Positions 1 to 6,785 are shown, counted from the first letter of the stretch. The stretch is 7,419 bases of DNA from Kiritimatiellia bacterium (GCA_018400335.1 JAGYMT010000073.1:1-7419); one strand, 5' to 3'. Made by a program: numbers and translations. The notes: a model not told the origin generated them from the sequence alone.

Positions 1-103
1 CCCGCCATTGAAACGGACGCACCTCCGCCATCCATCCTTCAAGTTCCCTATCGAGACTTTCGGGTGTGACATAGTTTTCAGTGATATCATCAGATCGTGT
101 CAA
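1..103 (-). CDS. Partial CDS, N-terminus of an unidentified protein (runs off left edge)
   Basis: An open frame reads leftward from a TTG at 103-101 to the window edge: 34 codons with no stop. The translation begins M-T-R-S-D-D-I-T-E-N-Y and ends E-V-R-P-F-Q-W-R. A perfect GGAGGT ribosome binding site lies 5 bases upstream of the TTG, inside the last codons of the DUF2851 gene. The TTG overlaps that gene's TGA stop (sequence TTGA), a typical translational coupling junction, so the two are probably co-transcribed. The visible part is acidic and probably helical, and I cannot assign a family. A second open frame starts at an ATG at 90-88, but it has no ribosome binding site and a less protein-like composition, so I prefer the TTG. 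The next in-frame ATG is codon 25. That a gene starts here is fairly sure; its function is unknown. Confidence 0.62.
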   Translation of the reverse strand, partial: MTRSDDITENYVTPESLDRELEGWMAEVRPFQWR

Positions 104-1689
104 AAATGACCTCCTTGCAATGGCCTTAATTTCTTCAGCATTTCCGGGAGCGGGCAGGCGGCGCAGCCGGAACGATCGTTGAGGCAGAAGTCATGAAACA
201 CTTGGATCAGGCCCTGCTGGCGCAGACCGGTTCTGTAAAGTGACGGGTTGTGGTCCGGGCCAAGCAGAGCGTTCGCTGTTTGTCTGATGATGCTGTTGTC
301 CTCCTCCGGGGCGAGCATGGCGAGGAACTCCATTTCCGAGGCGCGCGGCCTGGTTATCGCCAGGAAGGGGATGACCACATTCGAGATGATCGCCGCGGCC
401 CGGGCGCCGCCTATGAGCGCAACCGGTCTGGGTCGGGGCTTGCTCTGGAAACCAAGGCGTGAAGTCCAGTAGCATTCCCGTCCCGCCTCGGGGCGCAGAA
501 GTTCCACGGTCCTCTTATTCCATTCTTCCGGGTTGTCGAGCGGCGTCTTGCCGAGTTCCGCGGCGAGGCTCGTGCCGCTGGTGAACAGCAGGGCTGCAGC
601 CATGAGACGGCGCCGGGGATGATTCTGCGGGCGGATTCCTCTCATATCCCACGCCGACTTTTCCAGCGCAAGATTCTGCCATCGCGTTCGGTGCTTCCAC
701 CAGCAATCCCAAAGCTTCCTGATAAATCTCCGTGTTTCCGCATCCCACCCGGCCCGTAACTGGGATGGAAGCAGGCCGGCCAGTCCCAACAGAAGGGCAT
801 AGGCGGAGACAACGCTGCCGCACGACTCTTCCCGCAGCGCCTCGATAGGCATTTGTTCGGCAAGATAACGGAATTGACGCCTATTCCGCTTATAGCCCAG
901 AGCTGTCATGATTTCTTCGTAGAGCATCTGGTCCGGCCCCTTCTCCCGCTCGACAACCGCAAGTTTTTCGCTCTTGCGGCGCATTCGCTCAAGTCCCGCC
1001 GAGTCGAGAAGCGCACCGGCTGTTTCGGTGTTCCCCGCAGTGAGGATCTTTGAACATGGAGCGGCCATGGCGGGCGAACAAAAAGGATATGCGGCAAGGT
1101 CAATGACATCGAAGGAGAAGAAGGGATTGGCGGAGAGCGCGTCCTTGAGTGAGATCTGGATGGCGCCCGGCGGAAGCGAGCTCGACGGAAGATAGCCAGG
1201 GAAGTAGGTTACATGCGCACGCACCCGGTCATAATCCCGATTGCCGGAGTGGCCGTGACGGGTCCAGTCGGCGGCGGATATGTGTATCTCCACGTCGCCG
1301 GTCACGCGCCGCGCGATCGCGGGGCGTCCGCCCTTCTTGCCGCGCGGCCCGGCGTCCGTGCTCTTCGGCGCCCGGCCCGGTTCGATCCTTATGGCCGCGC
1401 CGAGGAAGTCTGGTCCCGCTTCCAGGTTCCACCTGCCGGGATGTTCGACCACCACTGTATCGCCTTCTCTGGTGTGCAGTCTGTCCGGTCTGAGGTTCGA
1501 ATCGAACCACACGCACTTCAGGTGCCGCTCGGTGTAGGGGAAGGATGAGGCAGCGCGACCGGTCTCGCGGAGAAGGAAACGATCGGCGCCAAGGCACGCG
1601 CGGTATCTTTCAGCCCCGACGAAGCATTCGTTGCCGCAGCCCGGATACCCGGTACGCCCTATTTTTGAATTGATAGGCGCCTTCCTCAT
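100..1689 (-). CDS. DUF2851 family protein
   Basis: The 529-residue product has the DUF2851 (PF11013) pattern. An N-terminal block has ERHLKCVW (54-61), VEHPGRWNLEAGPDF (81-95), GDVEIHI (131-137), and DW..HGH (141-147) followed by Y153 and H159. A helical middle region follows, then the C-terminal stretch from about 465 ending in H499, C502, C509 and C512. No function is established for the family. I infer that the PDF...E-x-H...DW arrangement resembles a PD-(D/E)XK nuclease core and that the His/Cys cluster could bind a metal. Residues 106-129 are a basic, Gly/Pro-rich stretch where I would expect only a short loop. The ATG at 1689 is the only plausible start: a TAG stop lies directly upstream in frame, the next Met is at residue 207, and I see no GTG or TTG before the conserved block. 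There is no Shine-Dalgarno sequence. The product looks cytoplasmic, with no signal peptide. Its 3' end overlaps the next gene on the same strand. Confidence 0.88.
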   Translation of the reverse strand: MRKAPINSKIGRTGYPGCGNECFVGAERYRACLGADRFLLRETGRAASSFPYTERHLKCVWFDSNLRPDRLHTREGDTVVVEHPGRWNLEAGPDFLGAAIRIEPGRAPKSTDAGPRGKKGGRPAIARRVTGDVEIHISAADWTRHGHSGNRDYDRVRAHVTYFPGYLPSSSLPPGAIQISLKDALSANPFFSFDVIDLAAYPFCSPAMAAPCSKILTAGNTETAGALLDSAGLERMRRKSEKLAVVEREKGPDQMLYEEIMTALGYKRNRRQFRYLAEQMPIEALREESCGSVVSAYALLLGLAGLLPSQLRAGWDAETRRFIRKLWDCWWKHRTRWQNLALEKSAWDMRGIRPQNHPRRRLMAAALLFTSGTSLAAELGKTPLDNPEEWNKRTVELLRPEAGRECYWTSRLGFQSKPRPRPVALIGGARAAAIISNVVIPFLAITRPRASEMEFLAMLAPEEDNSIIRQTANALLGPDHNPSLYRTGLRQQGLIQVFHDFCLNDRSGCAACPLPEMLKKLRPLQGGHF

Positions 1690-1698
1690 CTATATAGT
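1670..1698 (+). promoter_or_regulatory. Sigma70-type promoter for the ABC operon
   Basis: TTGATA (1670-1675) and TATAGT (1693-1698) are separated by exactly 17 bases, and each matches the sigma70 consensus at 5 of 6 positions. A start point about 7 bases downstream (near 1705) would give a leader of roughly 32 bases to the GTG at 1737. The -35 element and most of the spacer lie inside the first codons of the divergent DUF2851 gene. RNA polymerase binding here would therefore compete with expression of that gene. This is seen in sequence only; spacing and position just ahead of a five-gene unit make it credible. Confidence 0.55.
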
Positions 1699-1724
1699 AT
1701 TGTCCTGTCGAGATTGCTTGTAAA
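1694..1724 (-). promoter_or_regulatory. Weak candidate promoter for the DUF2851 gene
   Basis: On the minus strand TTTACA (1724-1719) is followed 19 bases later by TACTAT (1699-1694). The -35 matches consensus at 5 of 6 positions, but the -10 matches only 4 and the spacer is long. Transcription would begin almost at the ATG (1689), giving a leaderless or near-leaderless mRNA, which fits the missing ribosome binding site. The -10 shares its AT-rich bases with the rightward promoter. Tentative. Confidence 0.22.
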
Positions 1725-1730
1725 GCAGGA
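1715..1730 (+). promoter_or_regulatory. Small inverted repeat and ribosome binding site ahead of the ABC ATPase
   Basis: TGCTT-GTA-AAGCA (1715-1727) is a perfect inverted repeat with 5-base arms and a 3-base loop. It lies in the predicted leader, about 10 bases after the predicted transcription start. It abuts AGGA (1727-1730), which sits 6 bases before the GTG at 1737 and is the signal that favours that start. The hairpin could be a small operator or could affect access to the ribosome binding site, but arms this short also occur by chance. The AGGA is the better-supported part. Confidence 0.35.
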
Positions 1731-1736
1731 AAACGA

Positions 1737-2717
1737 GTGGAAAACGGGCCGGGCATGATAAAAGTCAACAACCTTGCCAAATATTTCGGACGGGATTGTG
1801 TCCTCAACGACGTGTCGTTTTCAGTTGAATACGGACAAGTCGCGGGACTGTTGGGTCCTAACGGGGCAGGCAAGACCACTCTGATGAGGATCATTGCCGG
1901 CTACATGGCGCCGAACTCAGGAAGCGTGATGATTGACGGCCTTGACGTCTTCGACTATCCGGTCGAAGCCAGGCGTCGTCTTGGCTATCTCCCCGAAAAT
2001 GCCGCCTTGTATCCTGACATGAGGGTGGATGAATACCTCTCGTTCCGGGCCGCCCTTAAAGGTGTGCGCCGCCGCGACCGCTCTGATCGCATTGAGCAGG
2101 TGAAGGCTCTTTGCGGGCTGCGGGAAGTCGGGCGCAGGATTATAGGCCGGCTTTCGCGGGGCTTCTGGCAGCGGATAGCGCTTGCCGATGCCATGGTGCA
2201 CGATCCCAAGTTGTTGATTCTTGATGAGCCGACCATTGGGCTTGACCCTTATGCGATCCGGAATGTGCGCGAATTGATTAAGAACCTCGGTTCCCGCTAC
2301 ACCGTGCTGCTGTCAACGCATCTTCTCTCCGAGGTGGAAATGATATGCAGCAAGGTGTTTGTGTTGAACGGGGGCGGACTGGTTGCAACCGGTTCGCCGG
2401 GCAGTCTGGGCGCTGCGGGCTTGACGCGCGTGAGGGCCGAACTCATGGGTCCGTGTAACGAGGTGGTAAAGACGCTGGAGTTGATACCCGGGATCAAAAC
2501 TGTCTCTTACCAGCCGTCCGCCGGGAAGGACGCGCAGCTTCGGTCCGCGTCTGCCTGGGGCTGTTATTTTCTCGAGTGCGAGGCGGGGGCTGATGTGAGG
2601 TCGGGGGTGTTTGATGTTGCCGGCAGGATGGGATGGCCGATGCGCGAGCTTGCGGCCGAGAACTCAGGCCTTGAGCGCACGTTTATCGAGTTAACGATGG
2701 AAGGAAGGGAAAAATGA
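1737..2717 (+). CDS. ABC transporter ATP-binding protein (GldA-like)
   Basis: This is the cytoplasmic ATPase of an ABC-2 type transporter and would power the permease encoded next. Numbering from the GTG start, the 326-residue product shows Walker A GPNGAGKTT (40-48), a Q-loop region GYLPEN (83-88) with Glu in place of Gln, signature LSRGFWQR (139-146), Walker B LLILDE (159-164), D-loop GLD (168-170) and switch His in STHLL (H195). The LPEN and LSRGF variants are normal for the GldA-like branch. About 100 further residues form the C-terminal domain of this subfamily, ending in a LERTFIELT motif. The start is uncertain. GTG 1737 has AGGA six bases upstream, whereas ATG 1755 gives MIKVNNLAKYFG, where this family normally begins, but has no clear ribosome binding site. 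The stop overlaps the permease start by ATGA. Function as an ABC ATPase is certain; the substrate is unknown. Confidence 0.93.
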   Translation: MENGPGMIKVNNLAKYFGRDCVLNDVSFSVEYGQVAGLLGPNGAGKTTLMRIIAGYMAPNSGSVMIDGLDVFDYPVEARRRLGYLPENAALYPDMRVDEYLSFRAALKGVRRRDRSDRIEQVKALCGLREVGRRIIGRLSRGFWQRIALADAMVHDPKLLILDEPTIGLDPYAIRNVRELIKNLGSRYTVLLSTHLLSEVEMICSKVFVLNGGGLVATGSPGSLGAAGLTRVRAELMGPCNEVVKTLELIPGIKTVSYQPSAGKDAQLRSASAWGCYFLECEAGADVRSGVFDVAGRMGWPMRELAAENSGLERTFIELTMEGREK

Positions 2718-3454
2718 GGGCATTCGGAGCTCTGTTCCGCAGGCAGTTGAAGGCTTATTTCACTTCATCGGGCTCATATATTGTCATGGCAGCGTTTCTT
2801 GCCGTGTCCGGCCTGAGTTTCCGCGGCATGGCCTGGCGCAGCCTTGTTGAACGCCTTGAGGCCGGCGAAGTGATATTCGGGTCCGCCTTGTTCTGGTTTG
2901 CCGTGCTCACCGCTATAACGCTCGTGACCATGCGGCTTCTGGCCGAGGAAAAGAGGGCGGGGACTCTGGAAATGCTGCTTACGGCTCCCGTCACCGATCT
3001 CCAGGTGGTGATGGCAAAATACACGGCTGCCTTGTGTTTCTTCGTCTTTATGTGTGCTCCGCTGCTCCTGAACGTGATCGTTATCATGCTGTTCAACGCC
3101 GAATACGGCGCCTTTGATCTGCTGCCGGTACTGCTGGGTTTCTTTATGTTCCTGCTCGTTGGTTCGGCCTGCATCGCTTACGGGTTGTTTGCTTCATCTC
3201 TGGCCGGAAGCCAGCTGGTGGCCGGCATTATCTGTTTCGCGGGGCTCTCCGTGTTCCTGTTTTCCGAGAGTCTGCAGAGGGTTATCGCCGGTGAGCGGGC
3301 GGCCGGACCGCTGGCCGATATCTCAGGCATTCGCGCGGTTCTTGATTTTTCCAGGGGCCTGATTGATACGCGCCCCATAGTGGTATGTCTATGTCTGGCA
3401 GGGTTCTTTCTCTTCGCGGCTGTCAGGTCGCTTGAATCCAGGCAGTGGCGATAA
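2714..3454 (+). CDS. ABC-2 type transporter permease (GldF-like)
   Basis: This is the membrane-spanning subunit paired with the preceding ATPase. Its 246 residues contain about six hydrophobic segments (roughly 18-38, 56-75, 104-127, 135-158, 162-184, 220-238). The first cytoplasmic loop after the second segment carries RLLAEEKRAGTLEMLLTAPV (74-93), the conserved coupling motif of ABC-2 permeases (AEE...GT.E.LL..P). FSRGLIDTR (212-220) matches the motif seen before the last segment in GldF-type subunits. The length is usual for the family. The start overlaps the upstream stop (ATGA), with a purine-rich ribosome binding site AAGGAAGGGA at 2701-2710, so translation is probably coupled. The family is clear. 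Export is inferred from the absence of any solute-binding protein gene nearby; the cargo is unknown. Confidence 0.92.
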   Translation: MRAFGALFRRQLKAYFTSSGSYIVMAAFLAVSGLSFRGMAWRSLVERLEAGEVIFGSALFWFAVLTAITLVTMRLLAEEKRAGTLEMLLTAPVTDLQVVMAKYTAALCFFVFMCAPLLLNVIVIMLFNAEYGAFDLLPVLLGFFMFLLVGSACIAYGLFASSLAGSQLVAGIICFAGLSVFLFSESLQRVIAGERAAGPLADISGIRAVLDFSRGLIDTRPIVVCLCLAGFFLFAAVRSLESRQWR

Positions 3455-3467
3455 AGGAAAGGTGATT

Positions 3468-4922
3468 ATGGCGGCGCGGTTCAACGGCAGGCGATTTGGC
3501 ATGGGATTAAATGCGGCAGTGTCGGTGCTGCTCGCCGCTGTCCTGGTGCTGATGGTCCACTACATCTCGGGCAAGCACTGGTTGAGGGTTGATTTGAGCC
3601 GTTCGCAGTATTACGGCTTATCGGAAGGCACCTTGCACCTGCTCGAGAATCTCGAGTCCGAAGTCAAGATGATAGTCCTCGCCGGTTCAGAGCATGATCT
3701 TGCCCGCGACGCGAGGATACTGTTGCGCGAATATGAGCATGCGTCGCCGCGGGTTCAAGTTGAATATGTTGATCCAAACAGGGATCTTGCGCGGACCAGG
3801 GAGCTGGCAGTCAAGTACTTCGTGGAGAGGTCCGATATCGTCATTCTTATTGCCGGTGACAGGCGCAAGATAGTTGCGCTCGATGAGCTTGCCGACTACG
3901 ATTATTCTCCAGCCGAGTCCGGGCTGCCGAGAAAGATGGCGGCGTTCAGAGGCGAGCAGGCTATATCGTCGGCGTTGCAGAGCCTCGCGGCGATGCAGGA
4001 TCCGGTTGTCTACTTCCTGGCCGGCCATGGGGAGGCGCGAATTGACAGCTATGATCAGTATTTCGGCTGCTCGATCATCGCGCGGACTCTGAGGCGCGAG
4101 AACATACAGGCGCGCACCCTGGCGTTCGAAGAGGGGGCGGGTGTGCCTGTTGATTGTGCGGTCCTCATCGTAGCAGGTCCGTCCAGGCGCCTTGCCAGAG
4201 TGGAGATTAACATGATCAAAACCTATCTCGCCAACTCCGGACGGCTGCTCTTGATGCTCGATTCCGGGGTCGAAACCGGGCTGGAGGAGATGCTGGCCGG
4301 GTGGAGTGTGCTGCTCGCCAATGACAGGGTGGTCGGAACAACGCTGACCGGCCGGGAATTGGTGATATCAGAGTACGGCGATCACGCGATAACGCGGCAC
4401 CTGGACAACGTGAGAACTGTCATGAACGTTCCGCGTTCCGTGCGGCCGGCTGTGACCGATGACCCCGCCGGAACCAGGGCCGCGGATAAACCTTTGTTGA
4501 CCGTTCTCGCCACCTCATCACCCAAGGGATGGGCAGAGATGACGCTCGACCAGAATCCGCCGGTATTTGATGATGAGATTGATCGGTCCGGTCCGATCCC
4601 GGTGGCCATTGCCGTTGAGATGGGCGCGCTGAAAGGTGTGGACGTGGAGCTCAAGTCCGCCCGAATGGTGGTTCTGGGTGATTCCTCGTTGGTGTCGAAC
4701 GGAGCGCTTCTCGCGGGTTACAATACCGGCTTCTTCATCGGCGCCTTGAACTGGCTGCTGGAGCGGGGGTCGTCTCTCGATATTTCCCCGAAGAGACCTG
4801 TTGCGCTGCGAGTGATGATGACACTGGCTCAGGCCAGGCTTGCGTGCTGGGTTGTCGCGGTGGCTGTGCCCGCGGCGGTGTTGATTATAGGGTTTGTCGT
4901 GTGGGTTGTTCGCAGGAGGTAA
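3468..4922 (+). CDS. Gldg family protein (GldG-like ABC auxiliary membrane protein)
   Basis: This is the third component of GldAFG-type ABC systems (ABC_transp_aux, PF09822). The 484-residue product has an N-terminal membrane segment (about 12-33), the family motif DLSRSQYYGLSEGT (42-55), a large non-cytoplasmic region, and a C-terminal membrane segment (about 460-481) followed by VRRR. Conserved blocks are EQAISSAL (163-170), YFLAGHGEA (182-190), VAGPSRRL (235-242), GRLLLMLD (258-265) and LGDSSLVSN (403-411). I infer that the periplasmic part senses or handles cargo. The ATG at 3468 has AGGA and AGGTG upstream (3455-3464) and lies 13 bases after the permease stop. An in-frame TTG at 3432 would add 12 residues but lies inside the permease gene and is unlikely. 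The gene ends in AGGAGGTAA, so its last codons double as a ribosome binding site for what follows. Confidence 0.9.
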   Translation: MAARFNGRRFGMGLNAAVSVLLAAVLVLMVHYISGKHWLRVDLSRSQYYGLSEGTLHLLENLESEVKMIVLAGSEHDLARDARILLREYEHASPRVQVEYVDPNRDLARTRELAVKYFVERSDIVILIAGDRRKIVALDELADYDYSPAESGLPRKMAAFRGEQAISSALQSLAAMQDPVVYFLAGHGEARIDSYDQYFGCSIIARTLRRENIQARTLAFEEGAGVPVDCAVLIVAGPSRRLARVEINMIKTYLANSGRLLLMLDSGVETGLEEMLAGWSVLLANDRVVGTTLTGRELVISEYGDHAITRHLDNVRTVMNVPRSVRPAVTDDPAGTRAADKPLLTVLATSSPKGWAEMTLDQNPPVFDDEIDRSGPIPVAIAVEMGALKGVDVELKSARMVVLGDSSLVSNGALLAGYNTGFFIGALNWLLERGSSLDISPKRPVALRVMMTLAQARLACWVVAVAVPAAVLIIGFVVWVVRRR

Positions 4923-4927
4923 TGAGA

Positions 4928-4969
4928 ATGCGCTGCGTGCGGAAGGAAAGTTGCAGGCATGAGATATAG
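4928..4969 (+). other. Possible 13-codon leader ORF before the DUF4340 gene
   Basis: AGGAGG (4914-4919), the strongest ribosome binding site in the operon, overlaps the end of the Gldg gene. It sits 8 bases before ATG 4928, which opens a frame of only 13 codons (MRCVRKESCRHEI) ending with TAG at 4967-4969. A closer ATG at 4922 overlaps the TAA stop and is in the same frame. The short frame overlaps the DUF4340 start (4959) by 11 bases, so ribosomes ending on it would finish next to that start and could re-initiate. It could equally be a chance frame beside a strong site, or a small deletion may have separated the site from its original start. Confidence 0.25.
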
Positions 4970-6785
4970 AACTACTTTAGCGCTAATGATGCTTGTATGC
5001 CTTGGCGGCCTGCTTATCTGGATCCTCGAATGGAGATCCGGACCGGCGGAGATCAGGCGGGTCCGCGGCGCGGGTGTCTTCAGCATGGAGCCGGAGCGTT
5101 TGACTTATGTTTCATTCTACAGGGATAGCGTCTTCATTGAATGCGTTAACGAGGAGGGGCAGTGGTTCGTCAACAGGCCCGTTCGCGATCGGGCCGACAA
5201 CAGCGCCATTGACCGCATCATCTCCGTGATCAGCATGCTCCCTGTGCTGGAAACCGTTACGATTGAGGAGCGCAGGGCGAGGGATCTGTCCGCTGATGAC
5301 TACGGGTTGACGAGTCCCCGTGCCTGGGTTGTGCTCGGGGACGGTAATAAACGGAGAAAGCTCAGTATAGGCGGCGATTCCCCGCTCCGGGATGCGGTGT
5401 ATGTCCGCATGGACGGCGAAGATGATATAGTTGCAACTTCCACCAATGTCCTCGCATCCGTCATACGTTCAGCCGACGAGATCAGGGACAGGTGGCTTTT
5501 CCGGGGGGCGCCATCGTACGTGACCCGGTTCGAGATCAAGCCGAATGACAAGCCTATGCTGTCTCTCGCCCGGGAAGGCTCCGAGTGGATTATCAGGAAG
5601 CCTGCTCTCGCGCGAGCCGACTGGCTAAAGGTGTCGGGCCTGCTGGACAGCCTCTTCTCCGTCCGGATAAGGCAGTTCGTTTTAGAATCAATGTCGGATC
5701 CCGCCGGTTACGGGGTGGGCGAGGATGAGTCGGTGTTGTGGGTCGGTGTTTGGCAGGGTAATGATAAGGATGGCGAGATTGTGCTTTTCGGCAAGCCGGC
5801 TGATGCGCAGAGGGAAATGCTTTACGCGCACAGGAAGGGGTCGTCATCAATATATGCCGTTGATAAGCGAAGGGTGGATATGCTGGGTGTTTCCGCTGTT
5901 GAGCTCAGGGATTCGCGGCTCTACTTCATGGCTGCGGATCGGGCGAGGTCGGTGCAGCTCGAAGAGGGCGACAATGTGCTCCGGTTTGATAGCGATGACG
6001 GGAACAAGTGGAAGATAGTCAAGCCCCATCAATGGCCGGCGGACGGACGGGCGGTCACTGATCTTCTGGATCGCTTGAACTCCGTGAGAATATCCGCCTT
6101 CGTGGATGCCGCCGAGACCAATCTCCAGGTTTTCGGGCTCGATACACCATCGCGGATCGTTCGCATGTGGGACCATATTCCCGAACCCGGGGACGCGACG
6201 CAAACGGTAGATCATATTGTCGCTTCCGCGACCAGGATTGAGCGAACCCTGAGAATCAGCGAGGCCAGGCCGGGCCGGGATTTCGTATTTGCCAGGTTTG
6301 ATGATAATCCGCAGGTCTACCGGATATCCGCGGCGGCCGCGCTCACGCTTGATATGAATCCTCTGAAATACAGGGATCAGGAGGTGCTTGCGCTCGATCC
6401 ATCCGTTGTCCGCTCAATCACGCTCAAAAAGGAGGATTTCGAGGAATCGGTTGAGCGGGACCCTTCCGGGATATGGCTGCCCGTATCGCTCTCGGCCGCG
6501 GAGGCCGACCGGGATGTCATTGACGCGATACTTGAAGAGGTGTCCTCTCTTTCCGCCGCCAGATTTGAATGCAGCGGCGCGAGAAATCTTGCCGTCTATC
6601 GCCTGGACCCGCCCCTGGTCTCCCTCTCGTTCGGCCTCACCGGGGAGGGCGGTGTGAGCAAGGTGTTATTGATCGGCGCCGATTCGGAGGATCTCGGTGT
6701 CTACGCCATGCTTCAGGGACGGGATGTTGTCTTTGTTCTGGAGAAGGAAAAGGCCGCCCTTTTCCTGCGCGGCTTAACCCGCTGA
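4959..6785 (+). CDS. DUF4340 domain-containing protein with four tandem modules
   Basis: The 608-residue protein has one N-terminal membrane anchor (about 6-24, Arg before it) and a long soluble remainder, predicted to face the periplasm. It consists of four repeats of the DUF4340 pattern: a W-x-x-x-x-P strand, a helix leading to a 'VRIxxFV'-like turn, YGL or FGLDTP, then 'YA/VY' strands. Anchor residues are W69/P74/YGL115, W210/P215/YGV251, W351/P355/FGLDTP392 and W506/YRLDPP547. DUF4340 has no established biochemical role but is often found next to Gldg-type ABC genes, as here. I infer a structural or cargo-handling partner of the transporter. ATG 4959 lies 36 bases after the Gldg stop, with GGAAGGA about 11 bases upstream, a rather long spacing. 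A next possible start near 4986 would cut into the membrane anchor. Confidence 0.85.
   Translation: MRYRTTLALMMLVCLGGLLIWILEWRSGPAEIRRVRGAGVFSMEPERLTYVSFYRDSVFIECVNEEGQWFVNRPVRDRADNSAIDRIISVISMLPVLETVTIEERRARDLSADDYGLTSPRAWVVLGDGNKRRKLSIGGDSPLRDAVYVRMDGEDDIVATSTNVLASVIRSADEIRDRWLFRGAPSYVTRFEIKPNDKPMLSLAREGSEWIIRKPALARADWLKVSGLLDSLFSVRIRQFVLESMSDPAGYGVGEDESVLWVGVWQGNDKDGEIVLFGKPADAQREMLYAHRKGSSSIYAVDKRRVDMLGVSAVELRDSRLYFMAADRARSVQLEEGDNVLRFDSDDGNKWKIVKPHQWPADGRAVTDLLDRLNSVRISAFVDAAETNLQVFGLDTPSRIVRMWDHIPEPGDATQTVDHIVASATRIERTLRISEARPGRDFVFARFDDNPQVYRISAAAALTLDMNPLKYRDQEVLALDPSVVRSITLKKEDFEESVERDPSGIWLPVSLSAAEADRDVIDAILEEVSSLSAARFECSGARNLAVYRLDPPLVSLSFGLTGEGGVSKVLLIGADSEDLGVYAMLQGRDVVFVLEKEKAALFLRGLTR
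5091..6773 (+). repeat. Four protein-level tandem DUF4340 modules
   Basis: Within the DUF4340 protein the landmark Trp residues fall at 69, 210, 351 and 506, spacings of 141, 141 and 155 residues. Approximate module limits are residues 45-181, 186-323, 327-472 and 481-605. Recurrent pieces include WIIRKP and WKIVKP, VRIRQFV and VRISAFV, YGL, YGV, FGLDTP and YRLDPP, and an arginine-aspartate step near each boundary (RDRWLF, RDSRLY, YRDQEV). I see no matching DNA repeats, so the duplication is old. The fourth module is the most divergent: the 'kP' after its Trp is LPV. Confidence 0.7.

Noticed and set aside
1213..1548. Open plus-strand frames inside the DUF2851 gene
   Set aside because: They lie opposite a gene with clear family motifs, are rich in Arg, Pro and Gly as expected for the reverse of GC-rich coding DNA, and show no recognisable motif.
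1737..2717. Glu replacing Gln in the Q-loop of the ABC ATPase as a sign of inactivation
   Set aside because: The GYLPE form is common in the GldA-like branch, and all other catalytic motifs are intact.
2755..3174. 139-codon minus-strand frame opposite the permease
   Set aside because: It is the reverse of a membrane-protein gene, is Ser/Thr/Lys-rich without motifs, and the sense strand is a certain ABC-2 permease.
3432..3467. Upstream TTG start for the Gldg family gene
   Set aside because: It would begin inside the permease gene without a ribosome binding site, while ATG 3468 has a well-placed one and gives a normal N-terminus.
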